A stretch of DNA of 64,000 bases from Solitalea agri (GTDB lineage: Bacteria > Bacteroidota > Bacteroidia > Sphingobacteriales > Sphingobacteriaceae): contig NZ_JAMWYS010000042.1 in NCBI RefSeq assembly GCF_023914155.1, positions 1 through 64,000 on the forward strand. Reading direction: 5' to 3'. The position numbers and the translations under genes are program-made. Of the stretch, positions 24,265 through 33,307 are shown one piece after another; the stretch's first letter is position 1, and each line of letters begins with the position of its first letter. The notes under the pieces were generated by a model. That model saw only the letters and a list, made by a program, of their open reading frames with translations. It did no database searches and was not told the DNA's origin.

Positions 24265-25620
24265 ATGAAGTATTACAATAATATACTGGAAACTATTGGC
24301 AACACACCAATGGTTAAATTAAATAAACTGGTTGAAGATATTCCGGCTCTGGTTTTGGCTAAGGTAGAAACTTTTAATCCCGGCAATTCAATTAAAGATC
24401 GTATGGCTTTGAAAATGATTGAGGATGCTGAAAGGGAGGGAAAATTAAAGCCGGGTTATACTATTATTGAAGGCACTTCAGGAAATACCGGAATGGGTTT
24501 GGCCATTGCAGCTATAATAAAGGGCTATAAGTGTATTTTTACTACTACTGATAAGCAGTCGAAAGAAAAAGTAGATGCATTGAAAGCGTTCGGTGCTGAA
24601 GTAATTGTTTGTCCTACCAATGTTGATCCGGAAGATCCACGTTCTTACTATTCCGTATCTTCTCGCTTGGTTAATGAAACACCAAACTCCTGGAAGGCCA
24701 ATCAATATGATAATTTATCCAACTCTCAAGCTCACTATGAACAAACTGGCCCAGAGATTTGGGAACAAACGGAAGGGAAAATTACGCATTTGGTAGTTGG
24801 AGTAGGAACCGGGGGGACGATCTCCGGAACCGGTAAATTTTTGAAAGAAAAGAACCCGAATATTAAAATTTGGGGGATTGATACCTATGGTTCGGTATTT
24901 AAGAAGTATAAAGAAACCGGAATTTTTGATAAGAACGAGATTTATCCATATATCACCGAAGGTATAGGAGAGGACTTCCTCCCTGAAAATGTGGACATGG
25001 ATATCATTGATTTATTTGAAAAAGTAACGGATAAGGATGCCGCTGTAATGACCCGTGAGATTGTTAAGAAGGAAGGCATTTTTGTAGGTAACTCTGCAGG
25101 ATCTGCCATTGCTGGTTTAAAACAATTAAAAGATAAGCTTACCAAGGATGATGTGGTAGTGGTTATATTTCACGATCATGGAACTCGTTACCTGGGTAAA
25201 ATGTTCAATGACGATTGGATGCGTGAGCGAGGATTTTTACAGGAGGAGTTTATTACAGCAAAAGATCTGGTGAAAGATCATCCGGCGGCTTTGGTTACCA
25301 TTGGGTCAGGCGAACCTGTATCAAACGCTATTGAGAAGATGAAGAAATATGGTATTTCTCAAATTCCGGTTAAGAGAGATGGTGAGTTTGCGGGCGTGCT
25401 TGATGAAAGCCATTTATTCCGCTTAATGGTTGGTGATAATCTCACCGCAAATAAACTGATAGAAGATGTAATGTTACCGGCATTGCCAGAAGTGAGTGGC
25501 GAGGATTCAATCAAGAAAGTAACCAAACATATTAGCCATGGTCACAGAGCTGTACTTGTTAAACTTGAAAACGGATCATACCATATAATTACACAGCAAG
25601 ATATTATTGCACATATCTAA
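24265..25620 (+). CDS. PLP-dependent cystathionine beta-synthase-like enzyme with C-terminal CBS pair
   Basis: Fold-type II PLP enzyme of 451 residues. ETIGNTPMVKLNKL opens it; Lys44 in GNSIKDRMA is the PLP lysine; GTSGNTGMG (71-79) binds the cofactor phosphate and GVGTGGTISGTG the ring. From about residue 330 there are two CBS domains, which usually bind an adenosyl ligand and regulate activity. It probably makes cystathionine from serine and homocysteine, or cysteine from an activated serine; sequence alone does not decide. It has its own terminator (25626-25660) and diverges from glycogen synthase. Confidence 0.9.
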   Translation: MKYYNNILETIGNTPMVKLNKLVEDIPALVLAKVETFNPGNSIKDRMALKMIEDAEREGKLKPGYTIIEGTSGNTGMGLAIAAIIKGYKCIFTTTDKQSKEKVDALKAFGAEVIVCPTNVDPEDPRSYYSVSSRLVNETPNSWKANQYDNLSNSQAHYEQTGPEIWEQTEGKITHLVVGVGTGGTISGTGKFLKEKNPNIKIWGIDTYGSVFKKYKETGIFDKNEIYPYITEGIGEDFLPENVDMDIIDLFEKVTDKDAAVMTREIVKKEGIFVGNSAGSAIAGLKQLKDKLTKDDVVVVIFHDHGTRYLGKMFNDDWMRERGFLQEEFITAKDLVKDHPAALVTIGSGEPVSNAIEKMKKYGISQIPVKRDGEFAGVLDESHLFRLMVGDNLTANKLIEDVMLPALPEVSGEDSIKKVTKHISHGHRAVLVKLENGSYHIITQQDIIAHI

Positions 25621-25625
25621 GAAAC

Positions 25626-25660
25626 AAAAGGTCCGAAGTTGTTTTAGCTTCGGACCTTTT
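25626..25660. terminator. Bidirectional terminator
   Basis: 12-13-bp stem AAAAGGTCCGAAG / CTTCGGACCTTTT with a 9-base loop, between the convergent CBS-type gene and ackA. Confidence 0.92.
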
Positions 25661-25668
25661 ACATATAG

Positions 25669-26865
25669 TTAATTTAAAAGTTTATAGCACTGCCGTGCGA
25701 TCTCCAGTTCTTCATTGGTAGGAATTACCAAAATCTTAACGCTCGAATCGGCTGTGTTAATTTCATGGATACCTTTTAGCCTTTGCTTATTTTTTTCTTC
25801 ATCTAATGAAATACCTAAATATTCAAGATGCTGAGTTGCGAGTCTCCTGGTTAATGCATCATTTTCACCCACACCGGCAGTAAATACAATCGCATCTAAT
25901 CCGTTAAGCACTGCTGTATACATGCCAATGTATTTGCGTATGCGGTAAGCATATAAATCATAGGCTAGTTTTGCATTTTTGTTGCCTTTATCTAATTCGG
26001 ATGTAATATCTCGCATGTCGCTGAATCCAGTTAGTCCAACCATTCCACTTTTTTTATTGAGGACATTGTTCACCTGGTCGAGGTCATAACCAAGTTGGTT
26101 TACAAGGTGGAAAATGACAGATTGATCAATATCTCCGCATCGTGTTCCCATAATCAAACCATTCATCGGTCCAAGTCCCATGCTGGTATCTACACATTTG
26201 CCATTTTCAATAGCAGCTATACTGCAACCATTACCCAGATGGATAGTTATGATTTTTGCCGCTTTATTATTTAAATATTCAGCAGCCTGTTCAGAAACAT
26301 ACTTATGGCTTGTTCCATGAAAGCCGTAAGCACGTATTCCGTGTGTGTAATAAAAATCAGAAGGAATAGCATAACGAAAGGCTACTTCGGGCATAGTTTG
26401 ATGGAAAGCTGTATCAAAAACTGCAACCTGTTTTGCTTTTGCGAAGATATTTTCGGCAACATCGATTCCGAGGTAATTGGCTGGGTTATGTAGTGGAGCC
26501 AGCGGAAATAGCTTTTTGATCTGCTCTTTAACTGCATGCGAAATTACGGTAGTAACGGCAAATTGTTCGCCGCCATGAACCACACGGTGACCTACCACCT
26601 CAATTTCGTCCGTATCCTTTATAACACCTATTGTGGCATCGGTAAGTAAAGCGTTTACTTCCCTCAATCCTTCGGCATGATCATTTATCTCGAGGTTCTT
26701 TTTAATTACTTCGTCTTTACCATCAGTAAAAATCTTATGCGTAATAATAGATTCCTCCAAACCAATACGCTCAACCAATCCACTGCAAATAGTTTTTGCA
26801 GAAGGCATTTCAAACAACTGATATTTTATGGAACTACTTCCGGAGTTTATAACAAATACTTTCAT
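25669..26865 (-). CDS. ackA: Acetate kinase
   Basis: Interconverts acetyl phosphate plus ADP and acetate plus ATP. The 398 residues start MKVFVINSGSSSIKYQLFE, the family's phosphate motif, followed by VGHRVVHGG, FDTAFH, RAYGFHGTSHKYV, HLGNGCSIAA and GLGPMNGLIMGTRCGDID, then FTAGVGEND near the end. It lies 56 bases downstream of pta on the same strand, so the two form the usual acetyl-CoA to acetate operon, here with pta first. Confidence 0.98.
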   Translation of the reverse strand: MKVFVINSGSSSIKYQLFEMPSAKTICSGLVERIGLEESIITHKIFTDGKDEVIKKNLEINDHAEGLREVNALLTDATIGVIKDTDEIEVVGHRVVHGGEQFAVTTVISHAVKEQIKKLFPLAPLHNPANYLGIDVAENIFAKAKQVAVFDTAFHQTMPEVAFRYAIPSDFYYTHGIRAYGFHGTSHKYVSEQAAEYLNNKAAKIITIHLGNGCSIAAIENGKCVDTSMGLGPMNGLIMGTRCGDIDQSVIFHLVNQLGYDLDQVNNVLNKKSGMVGLTGFSDMRDITSELDKGNKNAKLAYDLYAYRIRKYIGMYTAVLNGLDAIVFTAGVGENDALTRRLATQHLEYLGISLDEEKNKQRLKGIHEINTADSSVKILVIPTNEELEIARQCYKLLN

Positions 26866-26921
26866 TTTTTTGATTGCTGATTGTTAATTGAAGATTACAT
26901 TCTCTCATTAAATCCTTCTTG

Positions 26922-29015
26922 TTATACCTGGGCCTGAATCGCTGTAATTACTACCGTGTTAAAAATATCATCCACTGTACATCCTCGGCTCAAATCATTT
27001 ACCGGTTTGTTTAAGCCCTGAAGCATAGGACCAATGGCAAGGGCTCCAGTTTCGCGTTGTACGGCTTTATAAGTGTTATTTCCGGTATTTAAATCAGGGA
27101 ATATTAATACACTTGCTTGACCAGCAACTTTCGAATTTGGCATCTTTTGCCTGCCTACAGTTGGATCAACTGCCGCATCATATTGGATTGGGCCTTCTAT
27201 ATTCAAATCAGGGCGTTTGGCTTTTACTATTTCAGTTGCTTGTCTAACTTTCTCAACTTCCTCGCCTTGACCAGATGTGCCTGAAGAATAGGAGAGCATG
27301 GCAATTTTGGGTTCAATGCCAAACATTTGACTGCTTTCAGCTGACGAAATAGCTATTTCCGCCAGTTGTTCAGCAGTTGGATTTGGATTTACCGCGCAAT
27401 CTCCGAAAACTGAAACCCGGTCGGGTAAGCACATGAAAAATACTGAGGAAACTACAGATACCCCAGGCTTGGTTTTTACAAATTGTAACGCTGGTCGGAT
27501 AGTATGCTGTGTGGTATGAACAGCACCTGAAACCATTCCATCAGCTAAGCCTTTATAAACCATCATGGTGCCGAAATAGGAAACATCATTCATCATGTCT
27601 TTGGCCATGTCGAGATTGACACCCTTATCTTTACGTAGTTCGTAAAATGTTTGAACAAAGTCTTGGAAATGAGGTGATTCGGCAGGTTGGGTAATGTTGA
27701 ATTTATTAATGTCTACACTTAATCCCAAACGTTTAAATGCAACCTGAACTTCAGACTTATCTCCAATGATAGTTAAATCAACAATATCTTGATTAATCAA
27801 TCGAGTGGCAGCAATTAAAATACGATCGTCATTACCTTCAGGAAGTACAATGTGTTTTCTTACTGTTTTGGCCCGTTTAACGAGCTGATATTGAAACATC
27901 CTCGGCGTAATACCTTCCGCTTCAAAGGTTACTATTCGTTGATCGAGTTCTTCGGTATCAATATATCTTTCAAAAGTATTTACAGCTAGTTCTATTTTGG
28001 CGGTATTATCAGCATAAACTCTTGAGCGTATTGATCCTATTCTGTTGGTGGTTTCAAAGGTTCCTCTATCGGTGGCGATAATGGGTACTTTTGAGTCCAG
28101 GCCTTCAATTAAATTTAAAACAGGTTCGTCGGGCAATAAACCTCCTGTTAAAACTAAACCAGCCACTGCGGGATAGCTTTTAGAAATATTTGCCTGTAGT
28201 GCTCCAATAATAATATCAGCCCTGTCACCTGGAGTTACCACCAAAGTGTTTTCGTTTAAGCGGGTAAGAAAGTTGCGAAGCATCATAGCTCCTACAATTG
28301 CGTTGTCGACTTGGTTGGTAAGTTTATTATCCCCGAAAAGTAATTTACCCTGTAGGGTTTCATGAATTTCCTGCATAGTAGGATTGCTTAATTCCTTAAT
28401 TTCAGGAACAACGGCACGTATTACTTTAGAGGGAATGTTTTCTTTTAATAAGGTGGAAAGCTCAAATGCGTCGGCTGATTTTACTTTATTAGCAATTACT
28501 GCCAATACCTGCACTTCTTTATCATCAAAGTTATTGCGTGCAGTGCGCAAAGCCGCAGCTATTTCAGTAGTGTTTTTGTTTAATCCCGAATGGACAATAA
28601 TTACTGGAATGCCTAAGTTTTTTGCTATTGAAACATTTAAATCAAACTCAAAGGCCGTTCCTTCTCCCAAAAAATCAGAACCTTCAATCAGAACAAAATC
28701 ATAGTTTTCTTCCAAAATTTTGTATTTCCTGATTATTGAATCGATGATTTCAGCCTCTTTATTAAAGTTGATCAGGTGGAAAACTTCACTACGGGTAAAA
28801 GCGTAGGCATCATTATAGCTTTGTTTAAGTTCGAAATATTTAAGAATGGTTTCAATAGTGCTATCTTTTTTGCCTGTTTGTGGATCATCATCAACAATCG
28901 GTTTAAAGTAAGCGATCTTTTTTGCTTTACTTAACAGCATATTCATCAGGCCTAATGCCACAACTGATTTGCCACTATATGGCTCAGAAGCAGCAATATA
29001 AATTGCATTTGTCAT
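26922..29015 (-). CDS. pta: Phosphate acetyltransferase (long form)
   Basis: Converts acetyl-CoA and phosphate to acetyl phosphate. The 697 residues show the three-part long form: an N-terminal P-loop domain (YIAASEPYSGKSVVALGLM), a middle DRTGG-type domain (TPGDRADIIIGA, LTGG) and the C-terminal catalytic PTA domain from about residue 370 (KHIVLPEGNDDRIL, VSGAVHTTQHTIRPALQF, GPMLQGLNKPVNDLSRGC). It is first in the pta-ackA operon. A 13-base palindrome, CCAATG-A-CATTGG (29093-29105), about 80 bases upstream could be an operator. Confidence 0.98.
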   Translation of the reverse strand: MTNAIYIAASEPYSGKSVVALGLMNMLLSKAKKIAYFKPIVDDDPQTGKKDSTIETILKYFELKQSYNDAYAFTRSEVFHLINFNKEAEIIDSIIRKYKILEENYDFVLIEGSDFLGEGTAFEFDLNVSIAKNLGIPVIIVHSGLNKNTTEIAAALRTARNNFDDKEVQVLAVIANKVKSADAFELSTLLKENIPSKVIRAVVPEIKELSNPTMQEIHETLQGKLLFGDNKLTNQVDNAIVGAMMLRNFLTRLNENTLVVTPGDRADIIIGALQANISKSYPAVAGLVLTGGLLPDEPVLNLIEGLDSKVPIIATDRGTFETTNRIGSIRSRVYADNTAKIELAVNTFERYIDTEELDQRIVTFEAEGITPRMFQYQLVKRAKTVRKHIVLPEGNDDRILIAATRLINQDIVDLTIIGDKSEVQVAFKRLGLSVDINKFNITQPAESPHFQDFVQTFYELRKDKGVNLDMAKDMMNDVSYFGTMMVYKGLADGMVSGAVHTTQHTIRPALQFVKTKPGVSVVSSVFFMCLPDRVSVFGDCAVNPNPTAEQLAEIAISSAESSQMFGIEPKIAMLSYSSGTSGQGEEVEKVRQATEIVKAKRPDLNIEGPIQYDAAVDPTVGRQKMPNSKVAGQASVLIFPDLNTGNNTYKAVQRETGALAIGPMLQGLNKPVNDLSRGCTVDDIFNTVVITAIQAQV

Positions 29016-29119
29016 AAAGGTTTATATTAGTGATGGTAAATAGTGTTCGGTCTTGAAAAGATAGCGAAAAATCGTGAAATATAAACATACGCCCAATGAC
29101 ATTGGTCATGATTGAAAAA

Positions 29120-29150
29120 ATAAAAGCCCGGACAAGCCGGGCTTTTATTT
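29120..29150 (-). terminator. Terminator of the C1 peptidase gene
   Basis: 12-bp stem ATAAAAGCCCGG / CCGGGCTTTTAT with loop ACAAG. On the minus strand it continues TTTTTTC. Confidence 0.9.
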
Positions 29151-29179
29151 GTTTTTACTGTAGTTGTAACAGTATCTGC

Positions 29180-30364
29180 TTACAAACCTAATTTCTTTTT
29201 CATATCTGCAGGAACACCATCTTTGTGCAATAAAAACGCAGTGGTTTTATACTTAACAAAGTTTTTAGTTACGTATAAGTAACCTTTATAGTCATTGCTT
29301 TCGCCCCATGAGTTTTTAACGATATAGTATTCTTTACCGTTTTGATCTTTTGCAATACCGGTAATTTGCATACCATGATCGTCGGTAGTTCCGTAGTTAT
29401 CAAAAGCCTGTTGACGGTTTTCTTGAGTAATGGTTAGTTCTGACTTAGGACCATCAAACATGGTTGCTTTTTCTTCCGCAGTCATTTCTTCAAATTTCTT
29501 CTCCGGAACATAAGCAACGCCATTTTTCCAGCTAAATGCTTTTTCACTTACATCAGTAGCCCATGCAACTGTAAATCCTTTTTTTACGGCATTGTCAATA
29601 ATGGTGGTAATATCATCTACCTGAACGTTATAAACCTGATCTAATGACCAGTTATCAGGCACCATTAACGTCATTTTTTCGTAATATGGGTTGGTATTGA
29701 ATGATGATAATTCAACATAATCCTTAGGATTAATACCTACACGTTCTTTCGCGAAAGTTTGAGGAGTATAAGATTTGCCTTCGAATGTAAATGTTTCAGG
29801 AACAGCACCTAAGTACGAATCGATTACGGCAGTATATGCTTTTTTCCAGTTTGGAGTCAGTTCACCATTTGGGTTTTTTACTACAGCTTGCAAAATAGCT
29901 TCAGTTAAGCCTGCCATTTCTGAAAACTTATTCTTTTTAGTTCCATAGTTTAAGCCGGTATAAACTTCCTGTGGTAAAGCACCATATTTAGCATACATGT
30001 TCACTACGTCATGACAAGCACCACCGTCGCCTAAACTAATAGCTCCATGCATACGAACATAGTTTACACCTTTCTCGATATATGCATTACGTGCAGTAAA
30101 AATTTCGGCTAAGTCTACAGGTTTTTTACCTAAGCGAATCATTTCCGATTCAAGGAATGAGTTGGTTGAATAGCTCCAGCAAGTTCCAGAACTTCCTTGG
30201 TCTTTTACCGAAGTAGCTTCGGCGTTAACAACGGTAGTAAAAGTGAAAGCATTTTTACTATTGCTGCTCTGATTGGTTTTTAAACTGTTAATAAGATTAT
30301 CCTGGGCATTGGCACCTATTGCAAGGGCAACAAAAGGAATGGCTAATAAATTCTTCACGTTCAT
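29180..30364 (-). CDS. Secreted C1-family cysteine peptidase (bleomycin-hydrolase/PepC-like)
   Basis: Exported papain-fold peptidase of 394 residues with a signal peptide (to ANAQ). The catalytic set is visible: Gln56 and Cys62 in KDQGSSGTCWSYS, His330 in DDHGMQITG, and Asn351 in VKNSWGES. The large insert between Cys and His is as in C1B aminopeptidases, but those are cytoplasmic, whereas this one is exported. It may trim peptides in the periplasm. It is a single gene, with a good promoter 30 bases upstream and a strong terminator downstream. Confidence 0.93.
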   Translation of the reverse strand: MNVKNLLAIPFVALAIGANAQDNLINSLKTNQSSNSKNAFTFTTVVNAEATSVKDQGSSGTCWSYSTNSFLESEMIRLGKKPVDLAEIFTARNAYIEKGVNYVRMHGAISLGDGGACHDVVNMYAKYGALPQEVYTGLNYGTKKNKFSEMAGLTEAILQAVVKNPNGELTPNWKKAYTAVIDSYLGAVPETFTFEGKSYTPQTFAKERVGINPKDYVELSSFNTNPYYEKMTLMVPDNWSLDQVYNVQVDDITTIIDNAVKKGFTVAWATDVSEKAFSWKNGVAYVPEKKFEEMTAEEKATMFDGPKSELTITQENRQQAFDNYGTTDDHGMQITGIAKDQNGKEYYIVKNSWGESNDYKGYLYVTKNFVKYKTTAFLLHKDGVPADMKKKLGL

Positions 30365-30393
30365 AAAATTGATTGATATTTTTGAAACCGGGC

Positions 30394-30422
30394 CAAAGAT
30401 AACAATTCACTTATGGGCGCAA
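30394..30422 (-). promoter_or_regulatory. Promoter for the C1 peptidase gene
   Basis: Read on the minus strand: TTG (30420-30422), 18 bases, then TATCTTTG (30394-30401), an exact -7 box. The leader is about 25-30 bases. Confidence 0.7.
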
Positions 30423-30510
30423 ATAGCAATAATCAATTGTAACTGATTTATTTCAGTTATGAATTAGCGTTTTAATATGTTGGGGCTGTAAATAAATTGC
30501 AGACGAAGTG

Positions 30511-30630
30511 TTATAATTCTAATGTTCCGTCGGAGGAAACATTATCGGATTCTTTACTATTTCTGATAATGTTATACAGAAAAGCAGAAACAGCAACAAT
30601 TTCTGCGAAAAGGAAAGCAAAATAGAGCAT
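30511..30630 (-). CDS. Possible 39-residue single-pass membrane protein
   Basis: Not recognised. A short minus-strand frame reads MLYFAFLFAEIVAVSAFLYN then IIRNSKESDNVSSDGTLEL: one hydrophobic helix of about 20 residues, a basic residue, and an acidic/Ser tail, as in real small membrane proteins. It begins at the ATG at 30630 and ends TAA at 30511, and lies between the flavin reductase and the C1 peptidase, same strand as both. No clear promoter precedes it, and chance cannot be excluded at this length. Confidence 0.3.
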   Translation of the reverse strand: MLYFAFLFAEIVAVSAFLYNIIRNSKESDNVSSDGTLEL

Positions 30631-30742
30631 GAGAGAGAAATTTAGTGTTGCGAAGCTAGCAGATTTGTTGAAAGTAGAAATAGATGTGTGTAAGTTGTTG
30701 ATAAAATGCGAGTTATGTGTTTTTATTTAGTTCTGTTTTGAG

Positions 30743-31255
30743 TTAATTTACACAAGCAATAAGCGAATCTAGTACAGAAGTTATCTTTTTCATAAGTTCA
30801 GGATCTTTAATCTCTCCTTTTTCATTCAGTTTCGAACGAATAAATGATATTAAAAGAGTTGCTTCGGGAGGTGTTTGTGTGGATAAAGCACTTAAAACAT
30901 CGAGAAATGCTGCATGCCCCTTTTCTCCTTGCGAAGAAGCAGTGATCAAACCAAGCGGTTTTCCAACCAATTCTCCTGAAGAAACTGTCCAATCAATTGC
31001 ATTTTTTAGTGCTCCTGGAATACCAAAGGCATACTCTGGGGTACAGATTAAGATCGCATCTGCCTTGATGATCGAATTTTTAAAATGTATAACGCTTTCA
31101 GGAATTGTTTCACTGTCGTCAAAAGCAGGGATATTCTTTAGTCTCTCATAAATGATAAATTCAATACTAGGAGGGAGATGTAAAGGAATTAGTCCCAGTA
31201 CCTGGTTTGATGATGAATTAGTCCTTAAGCTTCCTGGAATGCCTAAAATTTTCAT
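30743..31255 (-). CDS. NADPH-dependent FMN reductase-like flavoprotein
   Basis: Flavodoxin-like oxidoreductase of 170 residues. The FMN phosphate loop GSLRTNSSSN (residues 8-17) and the ring-contact segment TPEYAFGIPGALKNAIDWTVS are typical of the NAD(P)H-dependent FMN/quinone/azo reductase group. It probably reduces free flavin, quinones or xenobiotics; the substrate is not predictable. It is the last gene of the minus-strand run that begins with uvrD, 24 bases after the LysE gene. Confidence 0.92.
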   Translation of the reverse strand: MKILGIPGSLRTNSSSNQVLGLIPLHLPPSIEFIIYERLKNIPAFDDSETIPESVIHFKNSIIKADAILICTPEYAFGIPGALKNAIDWTVSSGELVGKPLGLITASSQGEKGHAAFLDVLSALSTQTPPEATLLISFIRSKLNEKGEIKDPELMKKITSVLDSLIACVN

Positions 31256-31279
31256 AGAGTAGCGATAAAGGTGGATGTA

Positions 31280-31927
31280 TTAAATCAGCTGTTTATACCT
31301 CAGTCCAACCACAATTAATTGTACTAAACCCAAAATAACGAACACCCATCCAATGGCTTTGTTGATATTGCCGTTTACCATTTTATTAATTCGTTCTTTT
31401 TTCCAATGAGCAATACCCGCAAAAAGCAATAATAACCCTAATGCACCAACTGCGGCCCCTAAAACGAATAAGGATTTGTCCGTTTTAGTATCGAGCGAAA
31501 AGACGTTAATACTGGTATTATAAATCAGCACAGTACTCCAAAATGGCAACAACAATGGATTTACAATCGAAAGGGTAAAACCTTTTGCAAAATCGCCAAA
31601 TAGGGTTGAGGGGTATTCCTGAGGTTTAGTGTTTTCAGGCTCTTTGTATTTGATGATTTTAAAGATGCCAAGGCCTAAAAGGAGAGGAACCATGAAAAAT
31701 CCGGCATAGAAAAAGAATGAGCTTTTAGGGTCGATCAAACTTGTTCCGGCAACAGCAATTGCGGCGTAAAGGATTTCTGGTAAACAACCTCCAATTGAAA
31801 CCCAGAAGGCGGCACGGAAGTCTTTATTTACAGACGTTTGTATAACAGTAAGATTTACCGGCCCCAATTGTAAGGAGCCGATAAAACTAGCTACAAAAGC
31901 TATAATAAATATATAGAGTTGCTCCAT
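31280..31927 (-). CDS. LysE-family membrane exporter
   Basis: Inner-membrane protein of 215 residues with about six hydrophobic helices. The first carries the LysE/RhtB signature (FVASFIGSLQLGPVNLTVIQT). The family exports amino acids and related small molecules; the substrate here is unknown. A hydrophilic loop between helices 3 and 4 (IKYKEPENTKPQEYP) is Lys/Glu-rich. It lies 8 bases after murA on the same strand, so it is transcribed with it. Confidence 0.9.
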   Translation of the reverse strand: MEQLYIFIIAFVASFIGSLQLGPVNLTVIQTSVNKDFRAAFWVSIGGCLPEILYAAIAVAGTSLIDPKSSFFFYAGFFMVPLLLGLGIFKIIKYKEPENTKPQEYPSTLFGDFAKGFTLSIVNPLLLPFWSTVLIYNTSINVFSLDTKTDKSLFVLGAAVGALGLLLLFAGIAHWKKERINKMVNGNINKAIGWVFVILGLVQLIVVGLRYKQLI

Positions 31928-31935
31928 TAATACGT

Positions 31936-33252
31936 TTATTCGTTTACGGCAACTCGTTTAATGTTAGCACCAATAGCTCTTAGGCGTTCTTCAATATCCT
32001 GGTAGCCACGGTCAATTTGTTCAATATTGTAAATAGTACTCTTACCTTCGGCCGAAAGCGCAGCAATAAGCAATGAAACTCCGGCACGAATATCAGGAGA
32101 TGTCATTGAAATACCTCTCAACGAATTTCTACGACCTAAACCTATAACATTCGCTCTGTGTGGGTCGCAAAGAATAATTTGTGCGCCCATATCAATTAGT
32201 TTGTCGACAAAGAACAACCGGCTTTCAAACATTTTTTGATGGATCAACACGCTGCCTTTAGCTTGAGTTGCAACTACTAAAACAATGCTTAATAGGTCAG
32301 GAGTGAAGCCTGGCCAAGGAGCATCGGCAATTGTTAAAATTGAGCCATCAATAAAGGTGTCGATCTCATAACTTTCTTGCGATGGAATATAAATGTCGTC
32401 GCCTCTACGTTCAAGTTTAATACCTAAACGTTTGAATACTTCAGGAATAACACCAAGCTCGTCGTAAGCAACATTTTTAATGGTAATTTCAGATTTTGTC
32501 ATGGCTGCCAAACCAATGAAACTGCCAATTTCTATCATATCAGGTAACATGCGGTGCTCAGTACCACCAAGTTTCGTTACCCCTTCAATGGTCAGCAGGT
32601 TTGAACCAATACCTGAAATTTTAGCTCCCATACGGTTCAGCATTTTACAAAGCTGCTGTAAATAAGGCTCACAAGCAGCATTGTAAATAGTGGTTGTGCC
32701 TTTAGCTAAAACAGCAGCCATCACCACATTTGCGGTTCCGGTTACTGAAGCTTCGTCTAAAAGCATATAAGTTCCTTTTAGGTCAGTTGCATCTACACTA
32801 AAGAAATTATCTACCGCATTGTAATGGAATTTCGCACCCAGTTTTTCGAAACCCAGGAAGTGGGTATCTAAACGACGACGACCGATTTTGTCACCACCTG
32901 GTTTTGGGATATAAGCTTTACCAAAGCGAGCTAACAGAGGTCCTACGATCATTACTGAGCCACGTAAAGCACCACCTTTTTTCTTAAACTTATCTGAGTT
33001 TAAATATTCAAGATCAATATTTTTTGCTTCAAAAGTATAGGTGTCTTTTGATAATCTCTCAACAGTAACACCTAGATCTTTTAAAAGGTCGATTAGTTTG
33101 TTTACGTCAACAATATCAGGAATATTGGAGATGGTAATTTTTTCTTCAGTTAATAAAACTGCTGATACAATTTGTAAGGCCTCATTTTTTGCGCCTTGAG
33201 GAGTAATTTCTCCTTTTAATTTTTTACCTCCAATAATTTCAAAAGCACTCAT
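31936..33252 (-). CDS. murA: UDP-GlcNAc 1-carboxyvinyltransferase MurA with Asp at the fosfomycin site
   Basis: First committed step of peptidoglycan synthesis: adds enolpyruvate from PEP to UDP-GlcNAc. The 438 residues include Lys22-Asn23 (GAKNEALQ), the substrate-binding pair, and KRVAVNE at the end. In the active-site loop, where most MurA have PGGC, this one reads KPGGDKIGRRRLD, with Asp121 (GAC at 32890-32892) instead of the Cys that fosfomycin attacks. Cys-to-Asp MurA is known to be active and drug-resistant in other bacteria, so natural fosfomycin resistance is likely. It sits in an operon with DUF4290 upstream and lysE 8 bases downstream. Confidence 0.97.
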   Translation of the reverse strand: MSAFEIIGGKKLKGEITPQGAKNEALQIVSAVLLTEEKITISNIPDIVDVNKLIDLLKDLGVTVERLSKDTYTFEAKNIDLEYLNSDKFKKKGGALRGSVMIVGPLLARFGKAYIPKPGGDKIGRRRLDTHFLGFEKLGAKFHYNAVDNFFSVDATDLKGTYMLLDEASVTGTANVVMAAVLAKGTTTIYNAACEPYLQQLCKMLNRMGAKISGIGSNLLTIEGVTKLGGTEHRMLPDMIEIGSFIGLAAMTKSEITIKNVAYDELGVIPEVFKRLGIKLERRGDDIYIPSQESYEIDTFIDGSILTIADAPWPGFTPDLLSIVLVVATQAKGSVLIHQKMFESRLFFVDKLIDMGAQIILCDPHRANVIGLGRRNSLRGISMTSPDIRAGVSLLIAALSAEGKSTIYNIEQIDRGYQDIEERLRAIGANIKRVAVNE

Positions 33253-33307
33253 CTAGTTTGTTGTGTATCGGTTTTAATTGTTTTTAAATTAAGTAAATGA
33301 ACTGGGG

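Larger units (their letters stand above)
30365..30742. other. Intergenic region with promoter and one small open frame
   Basis: 378 bp. It holds the promoter for the C1 peptidase (30394-30422) and a 39-codon minus-strand frame (30511-30630), both listed separately. The rest is AT-rich with no RNA fold or repeat that I can support. Confidence 0.5.
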
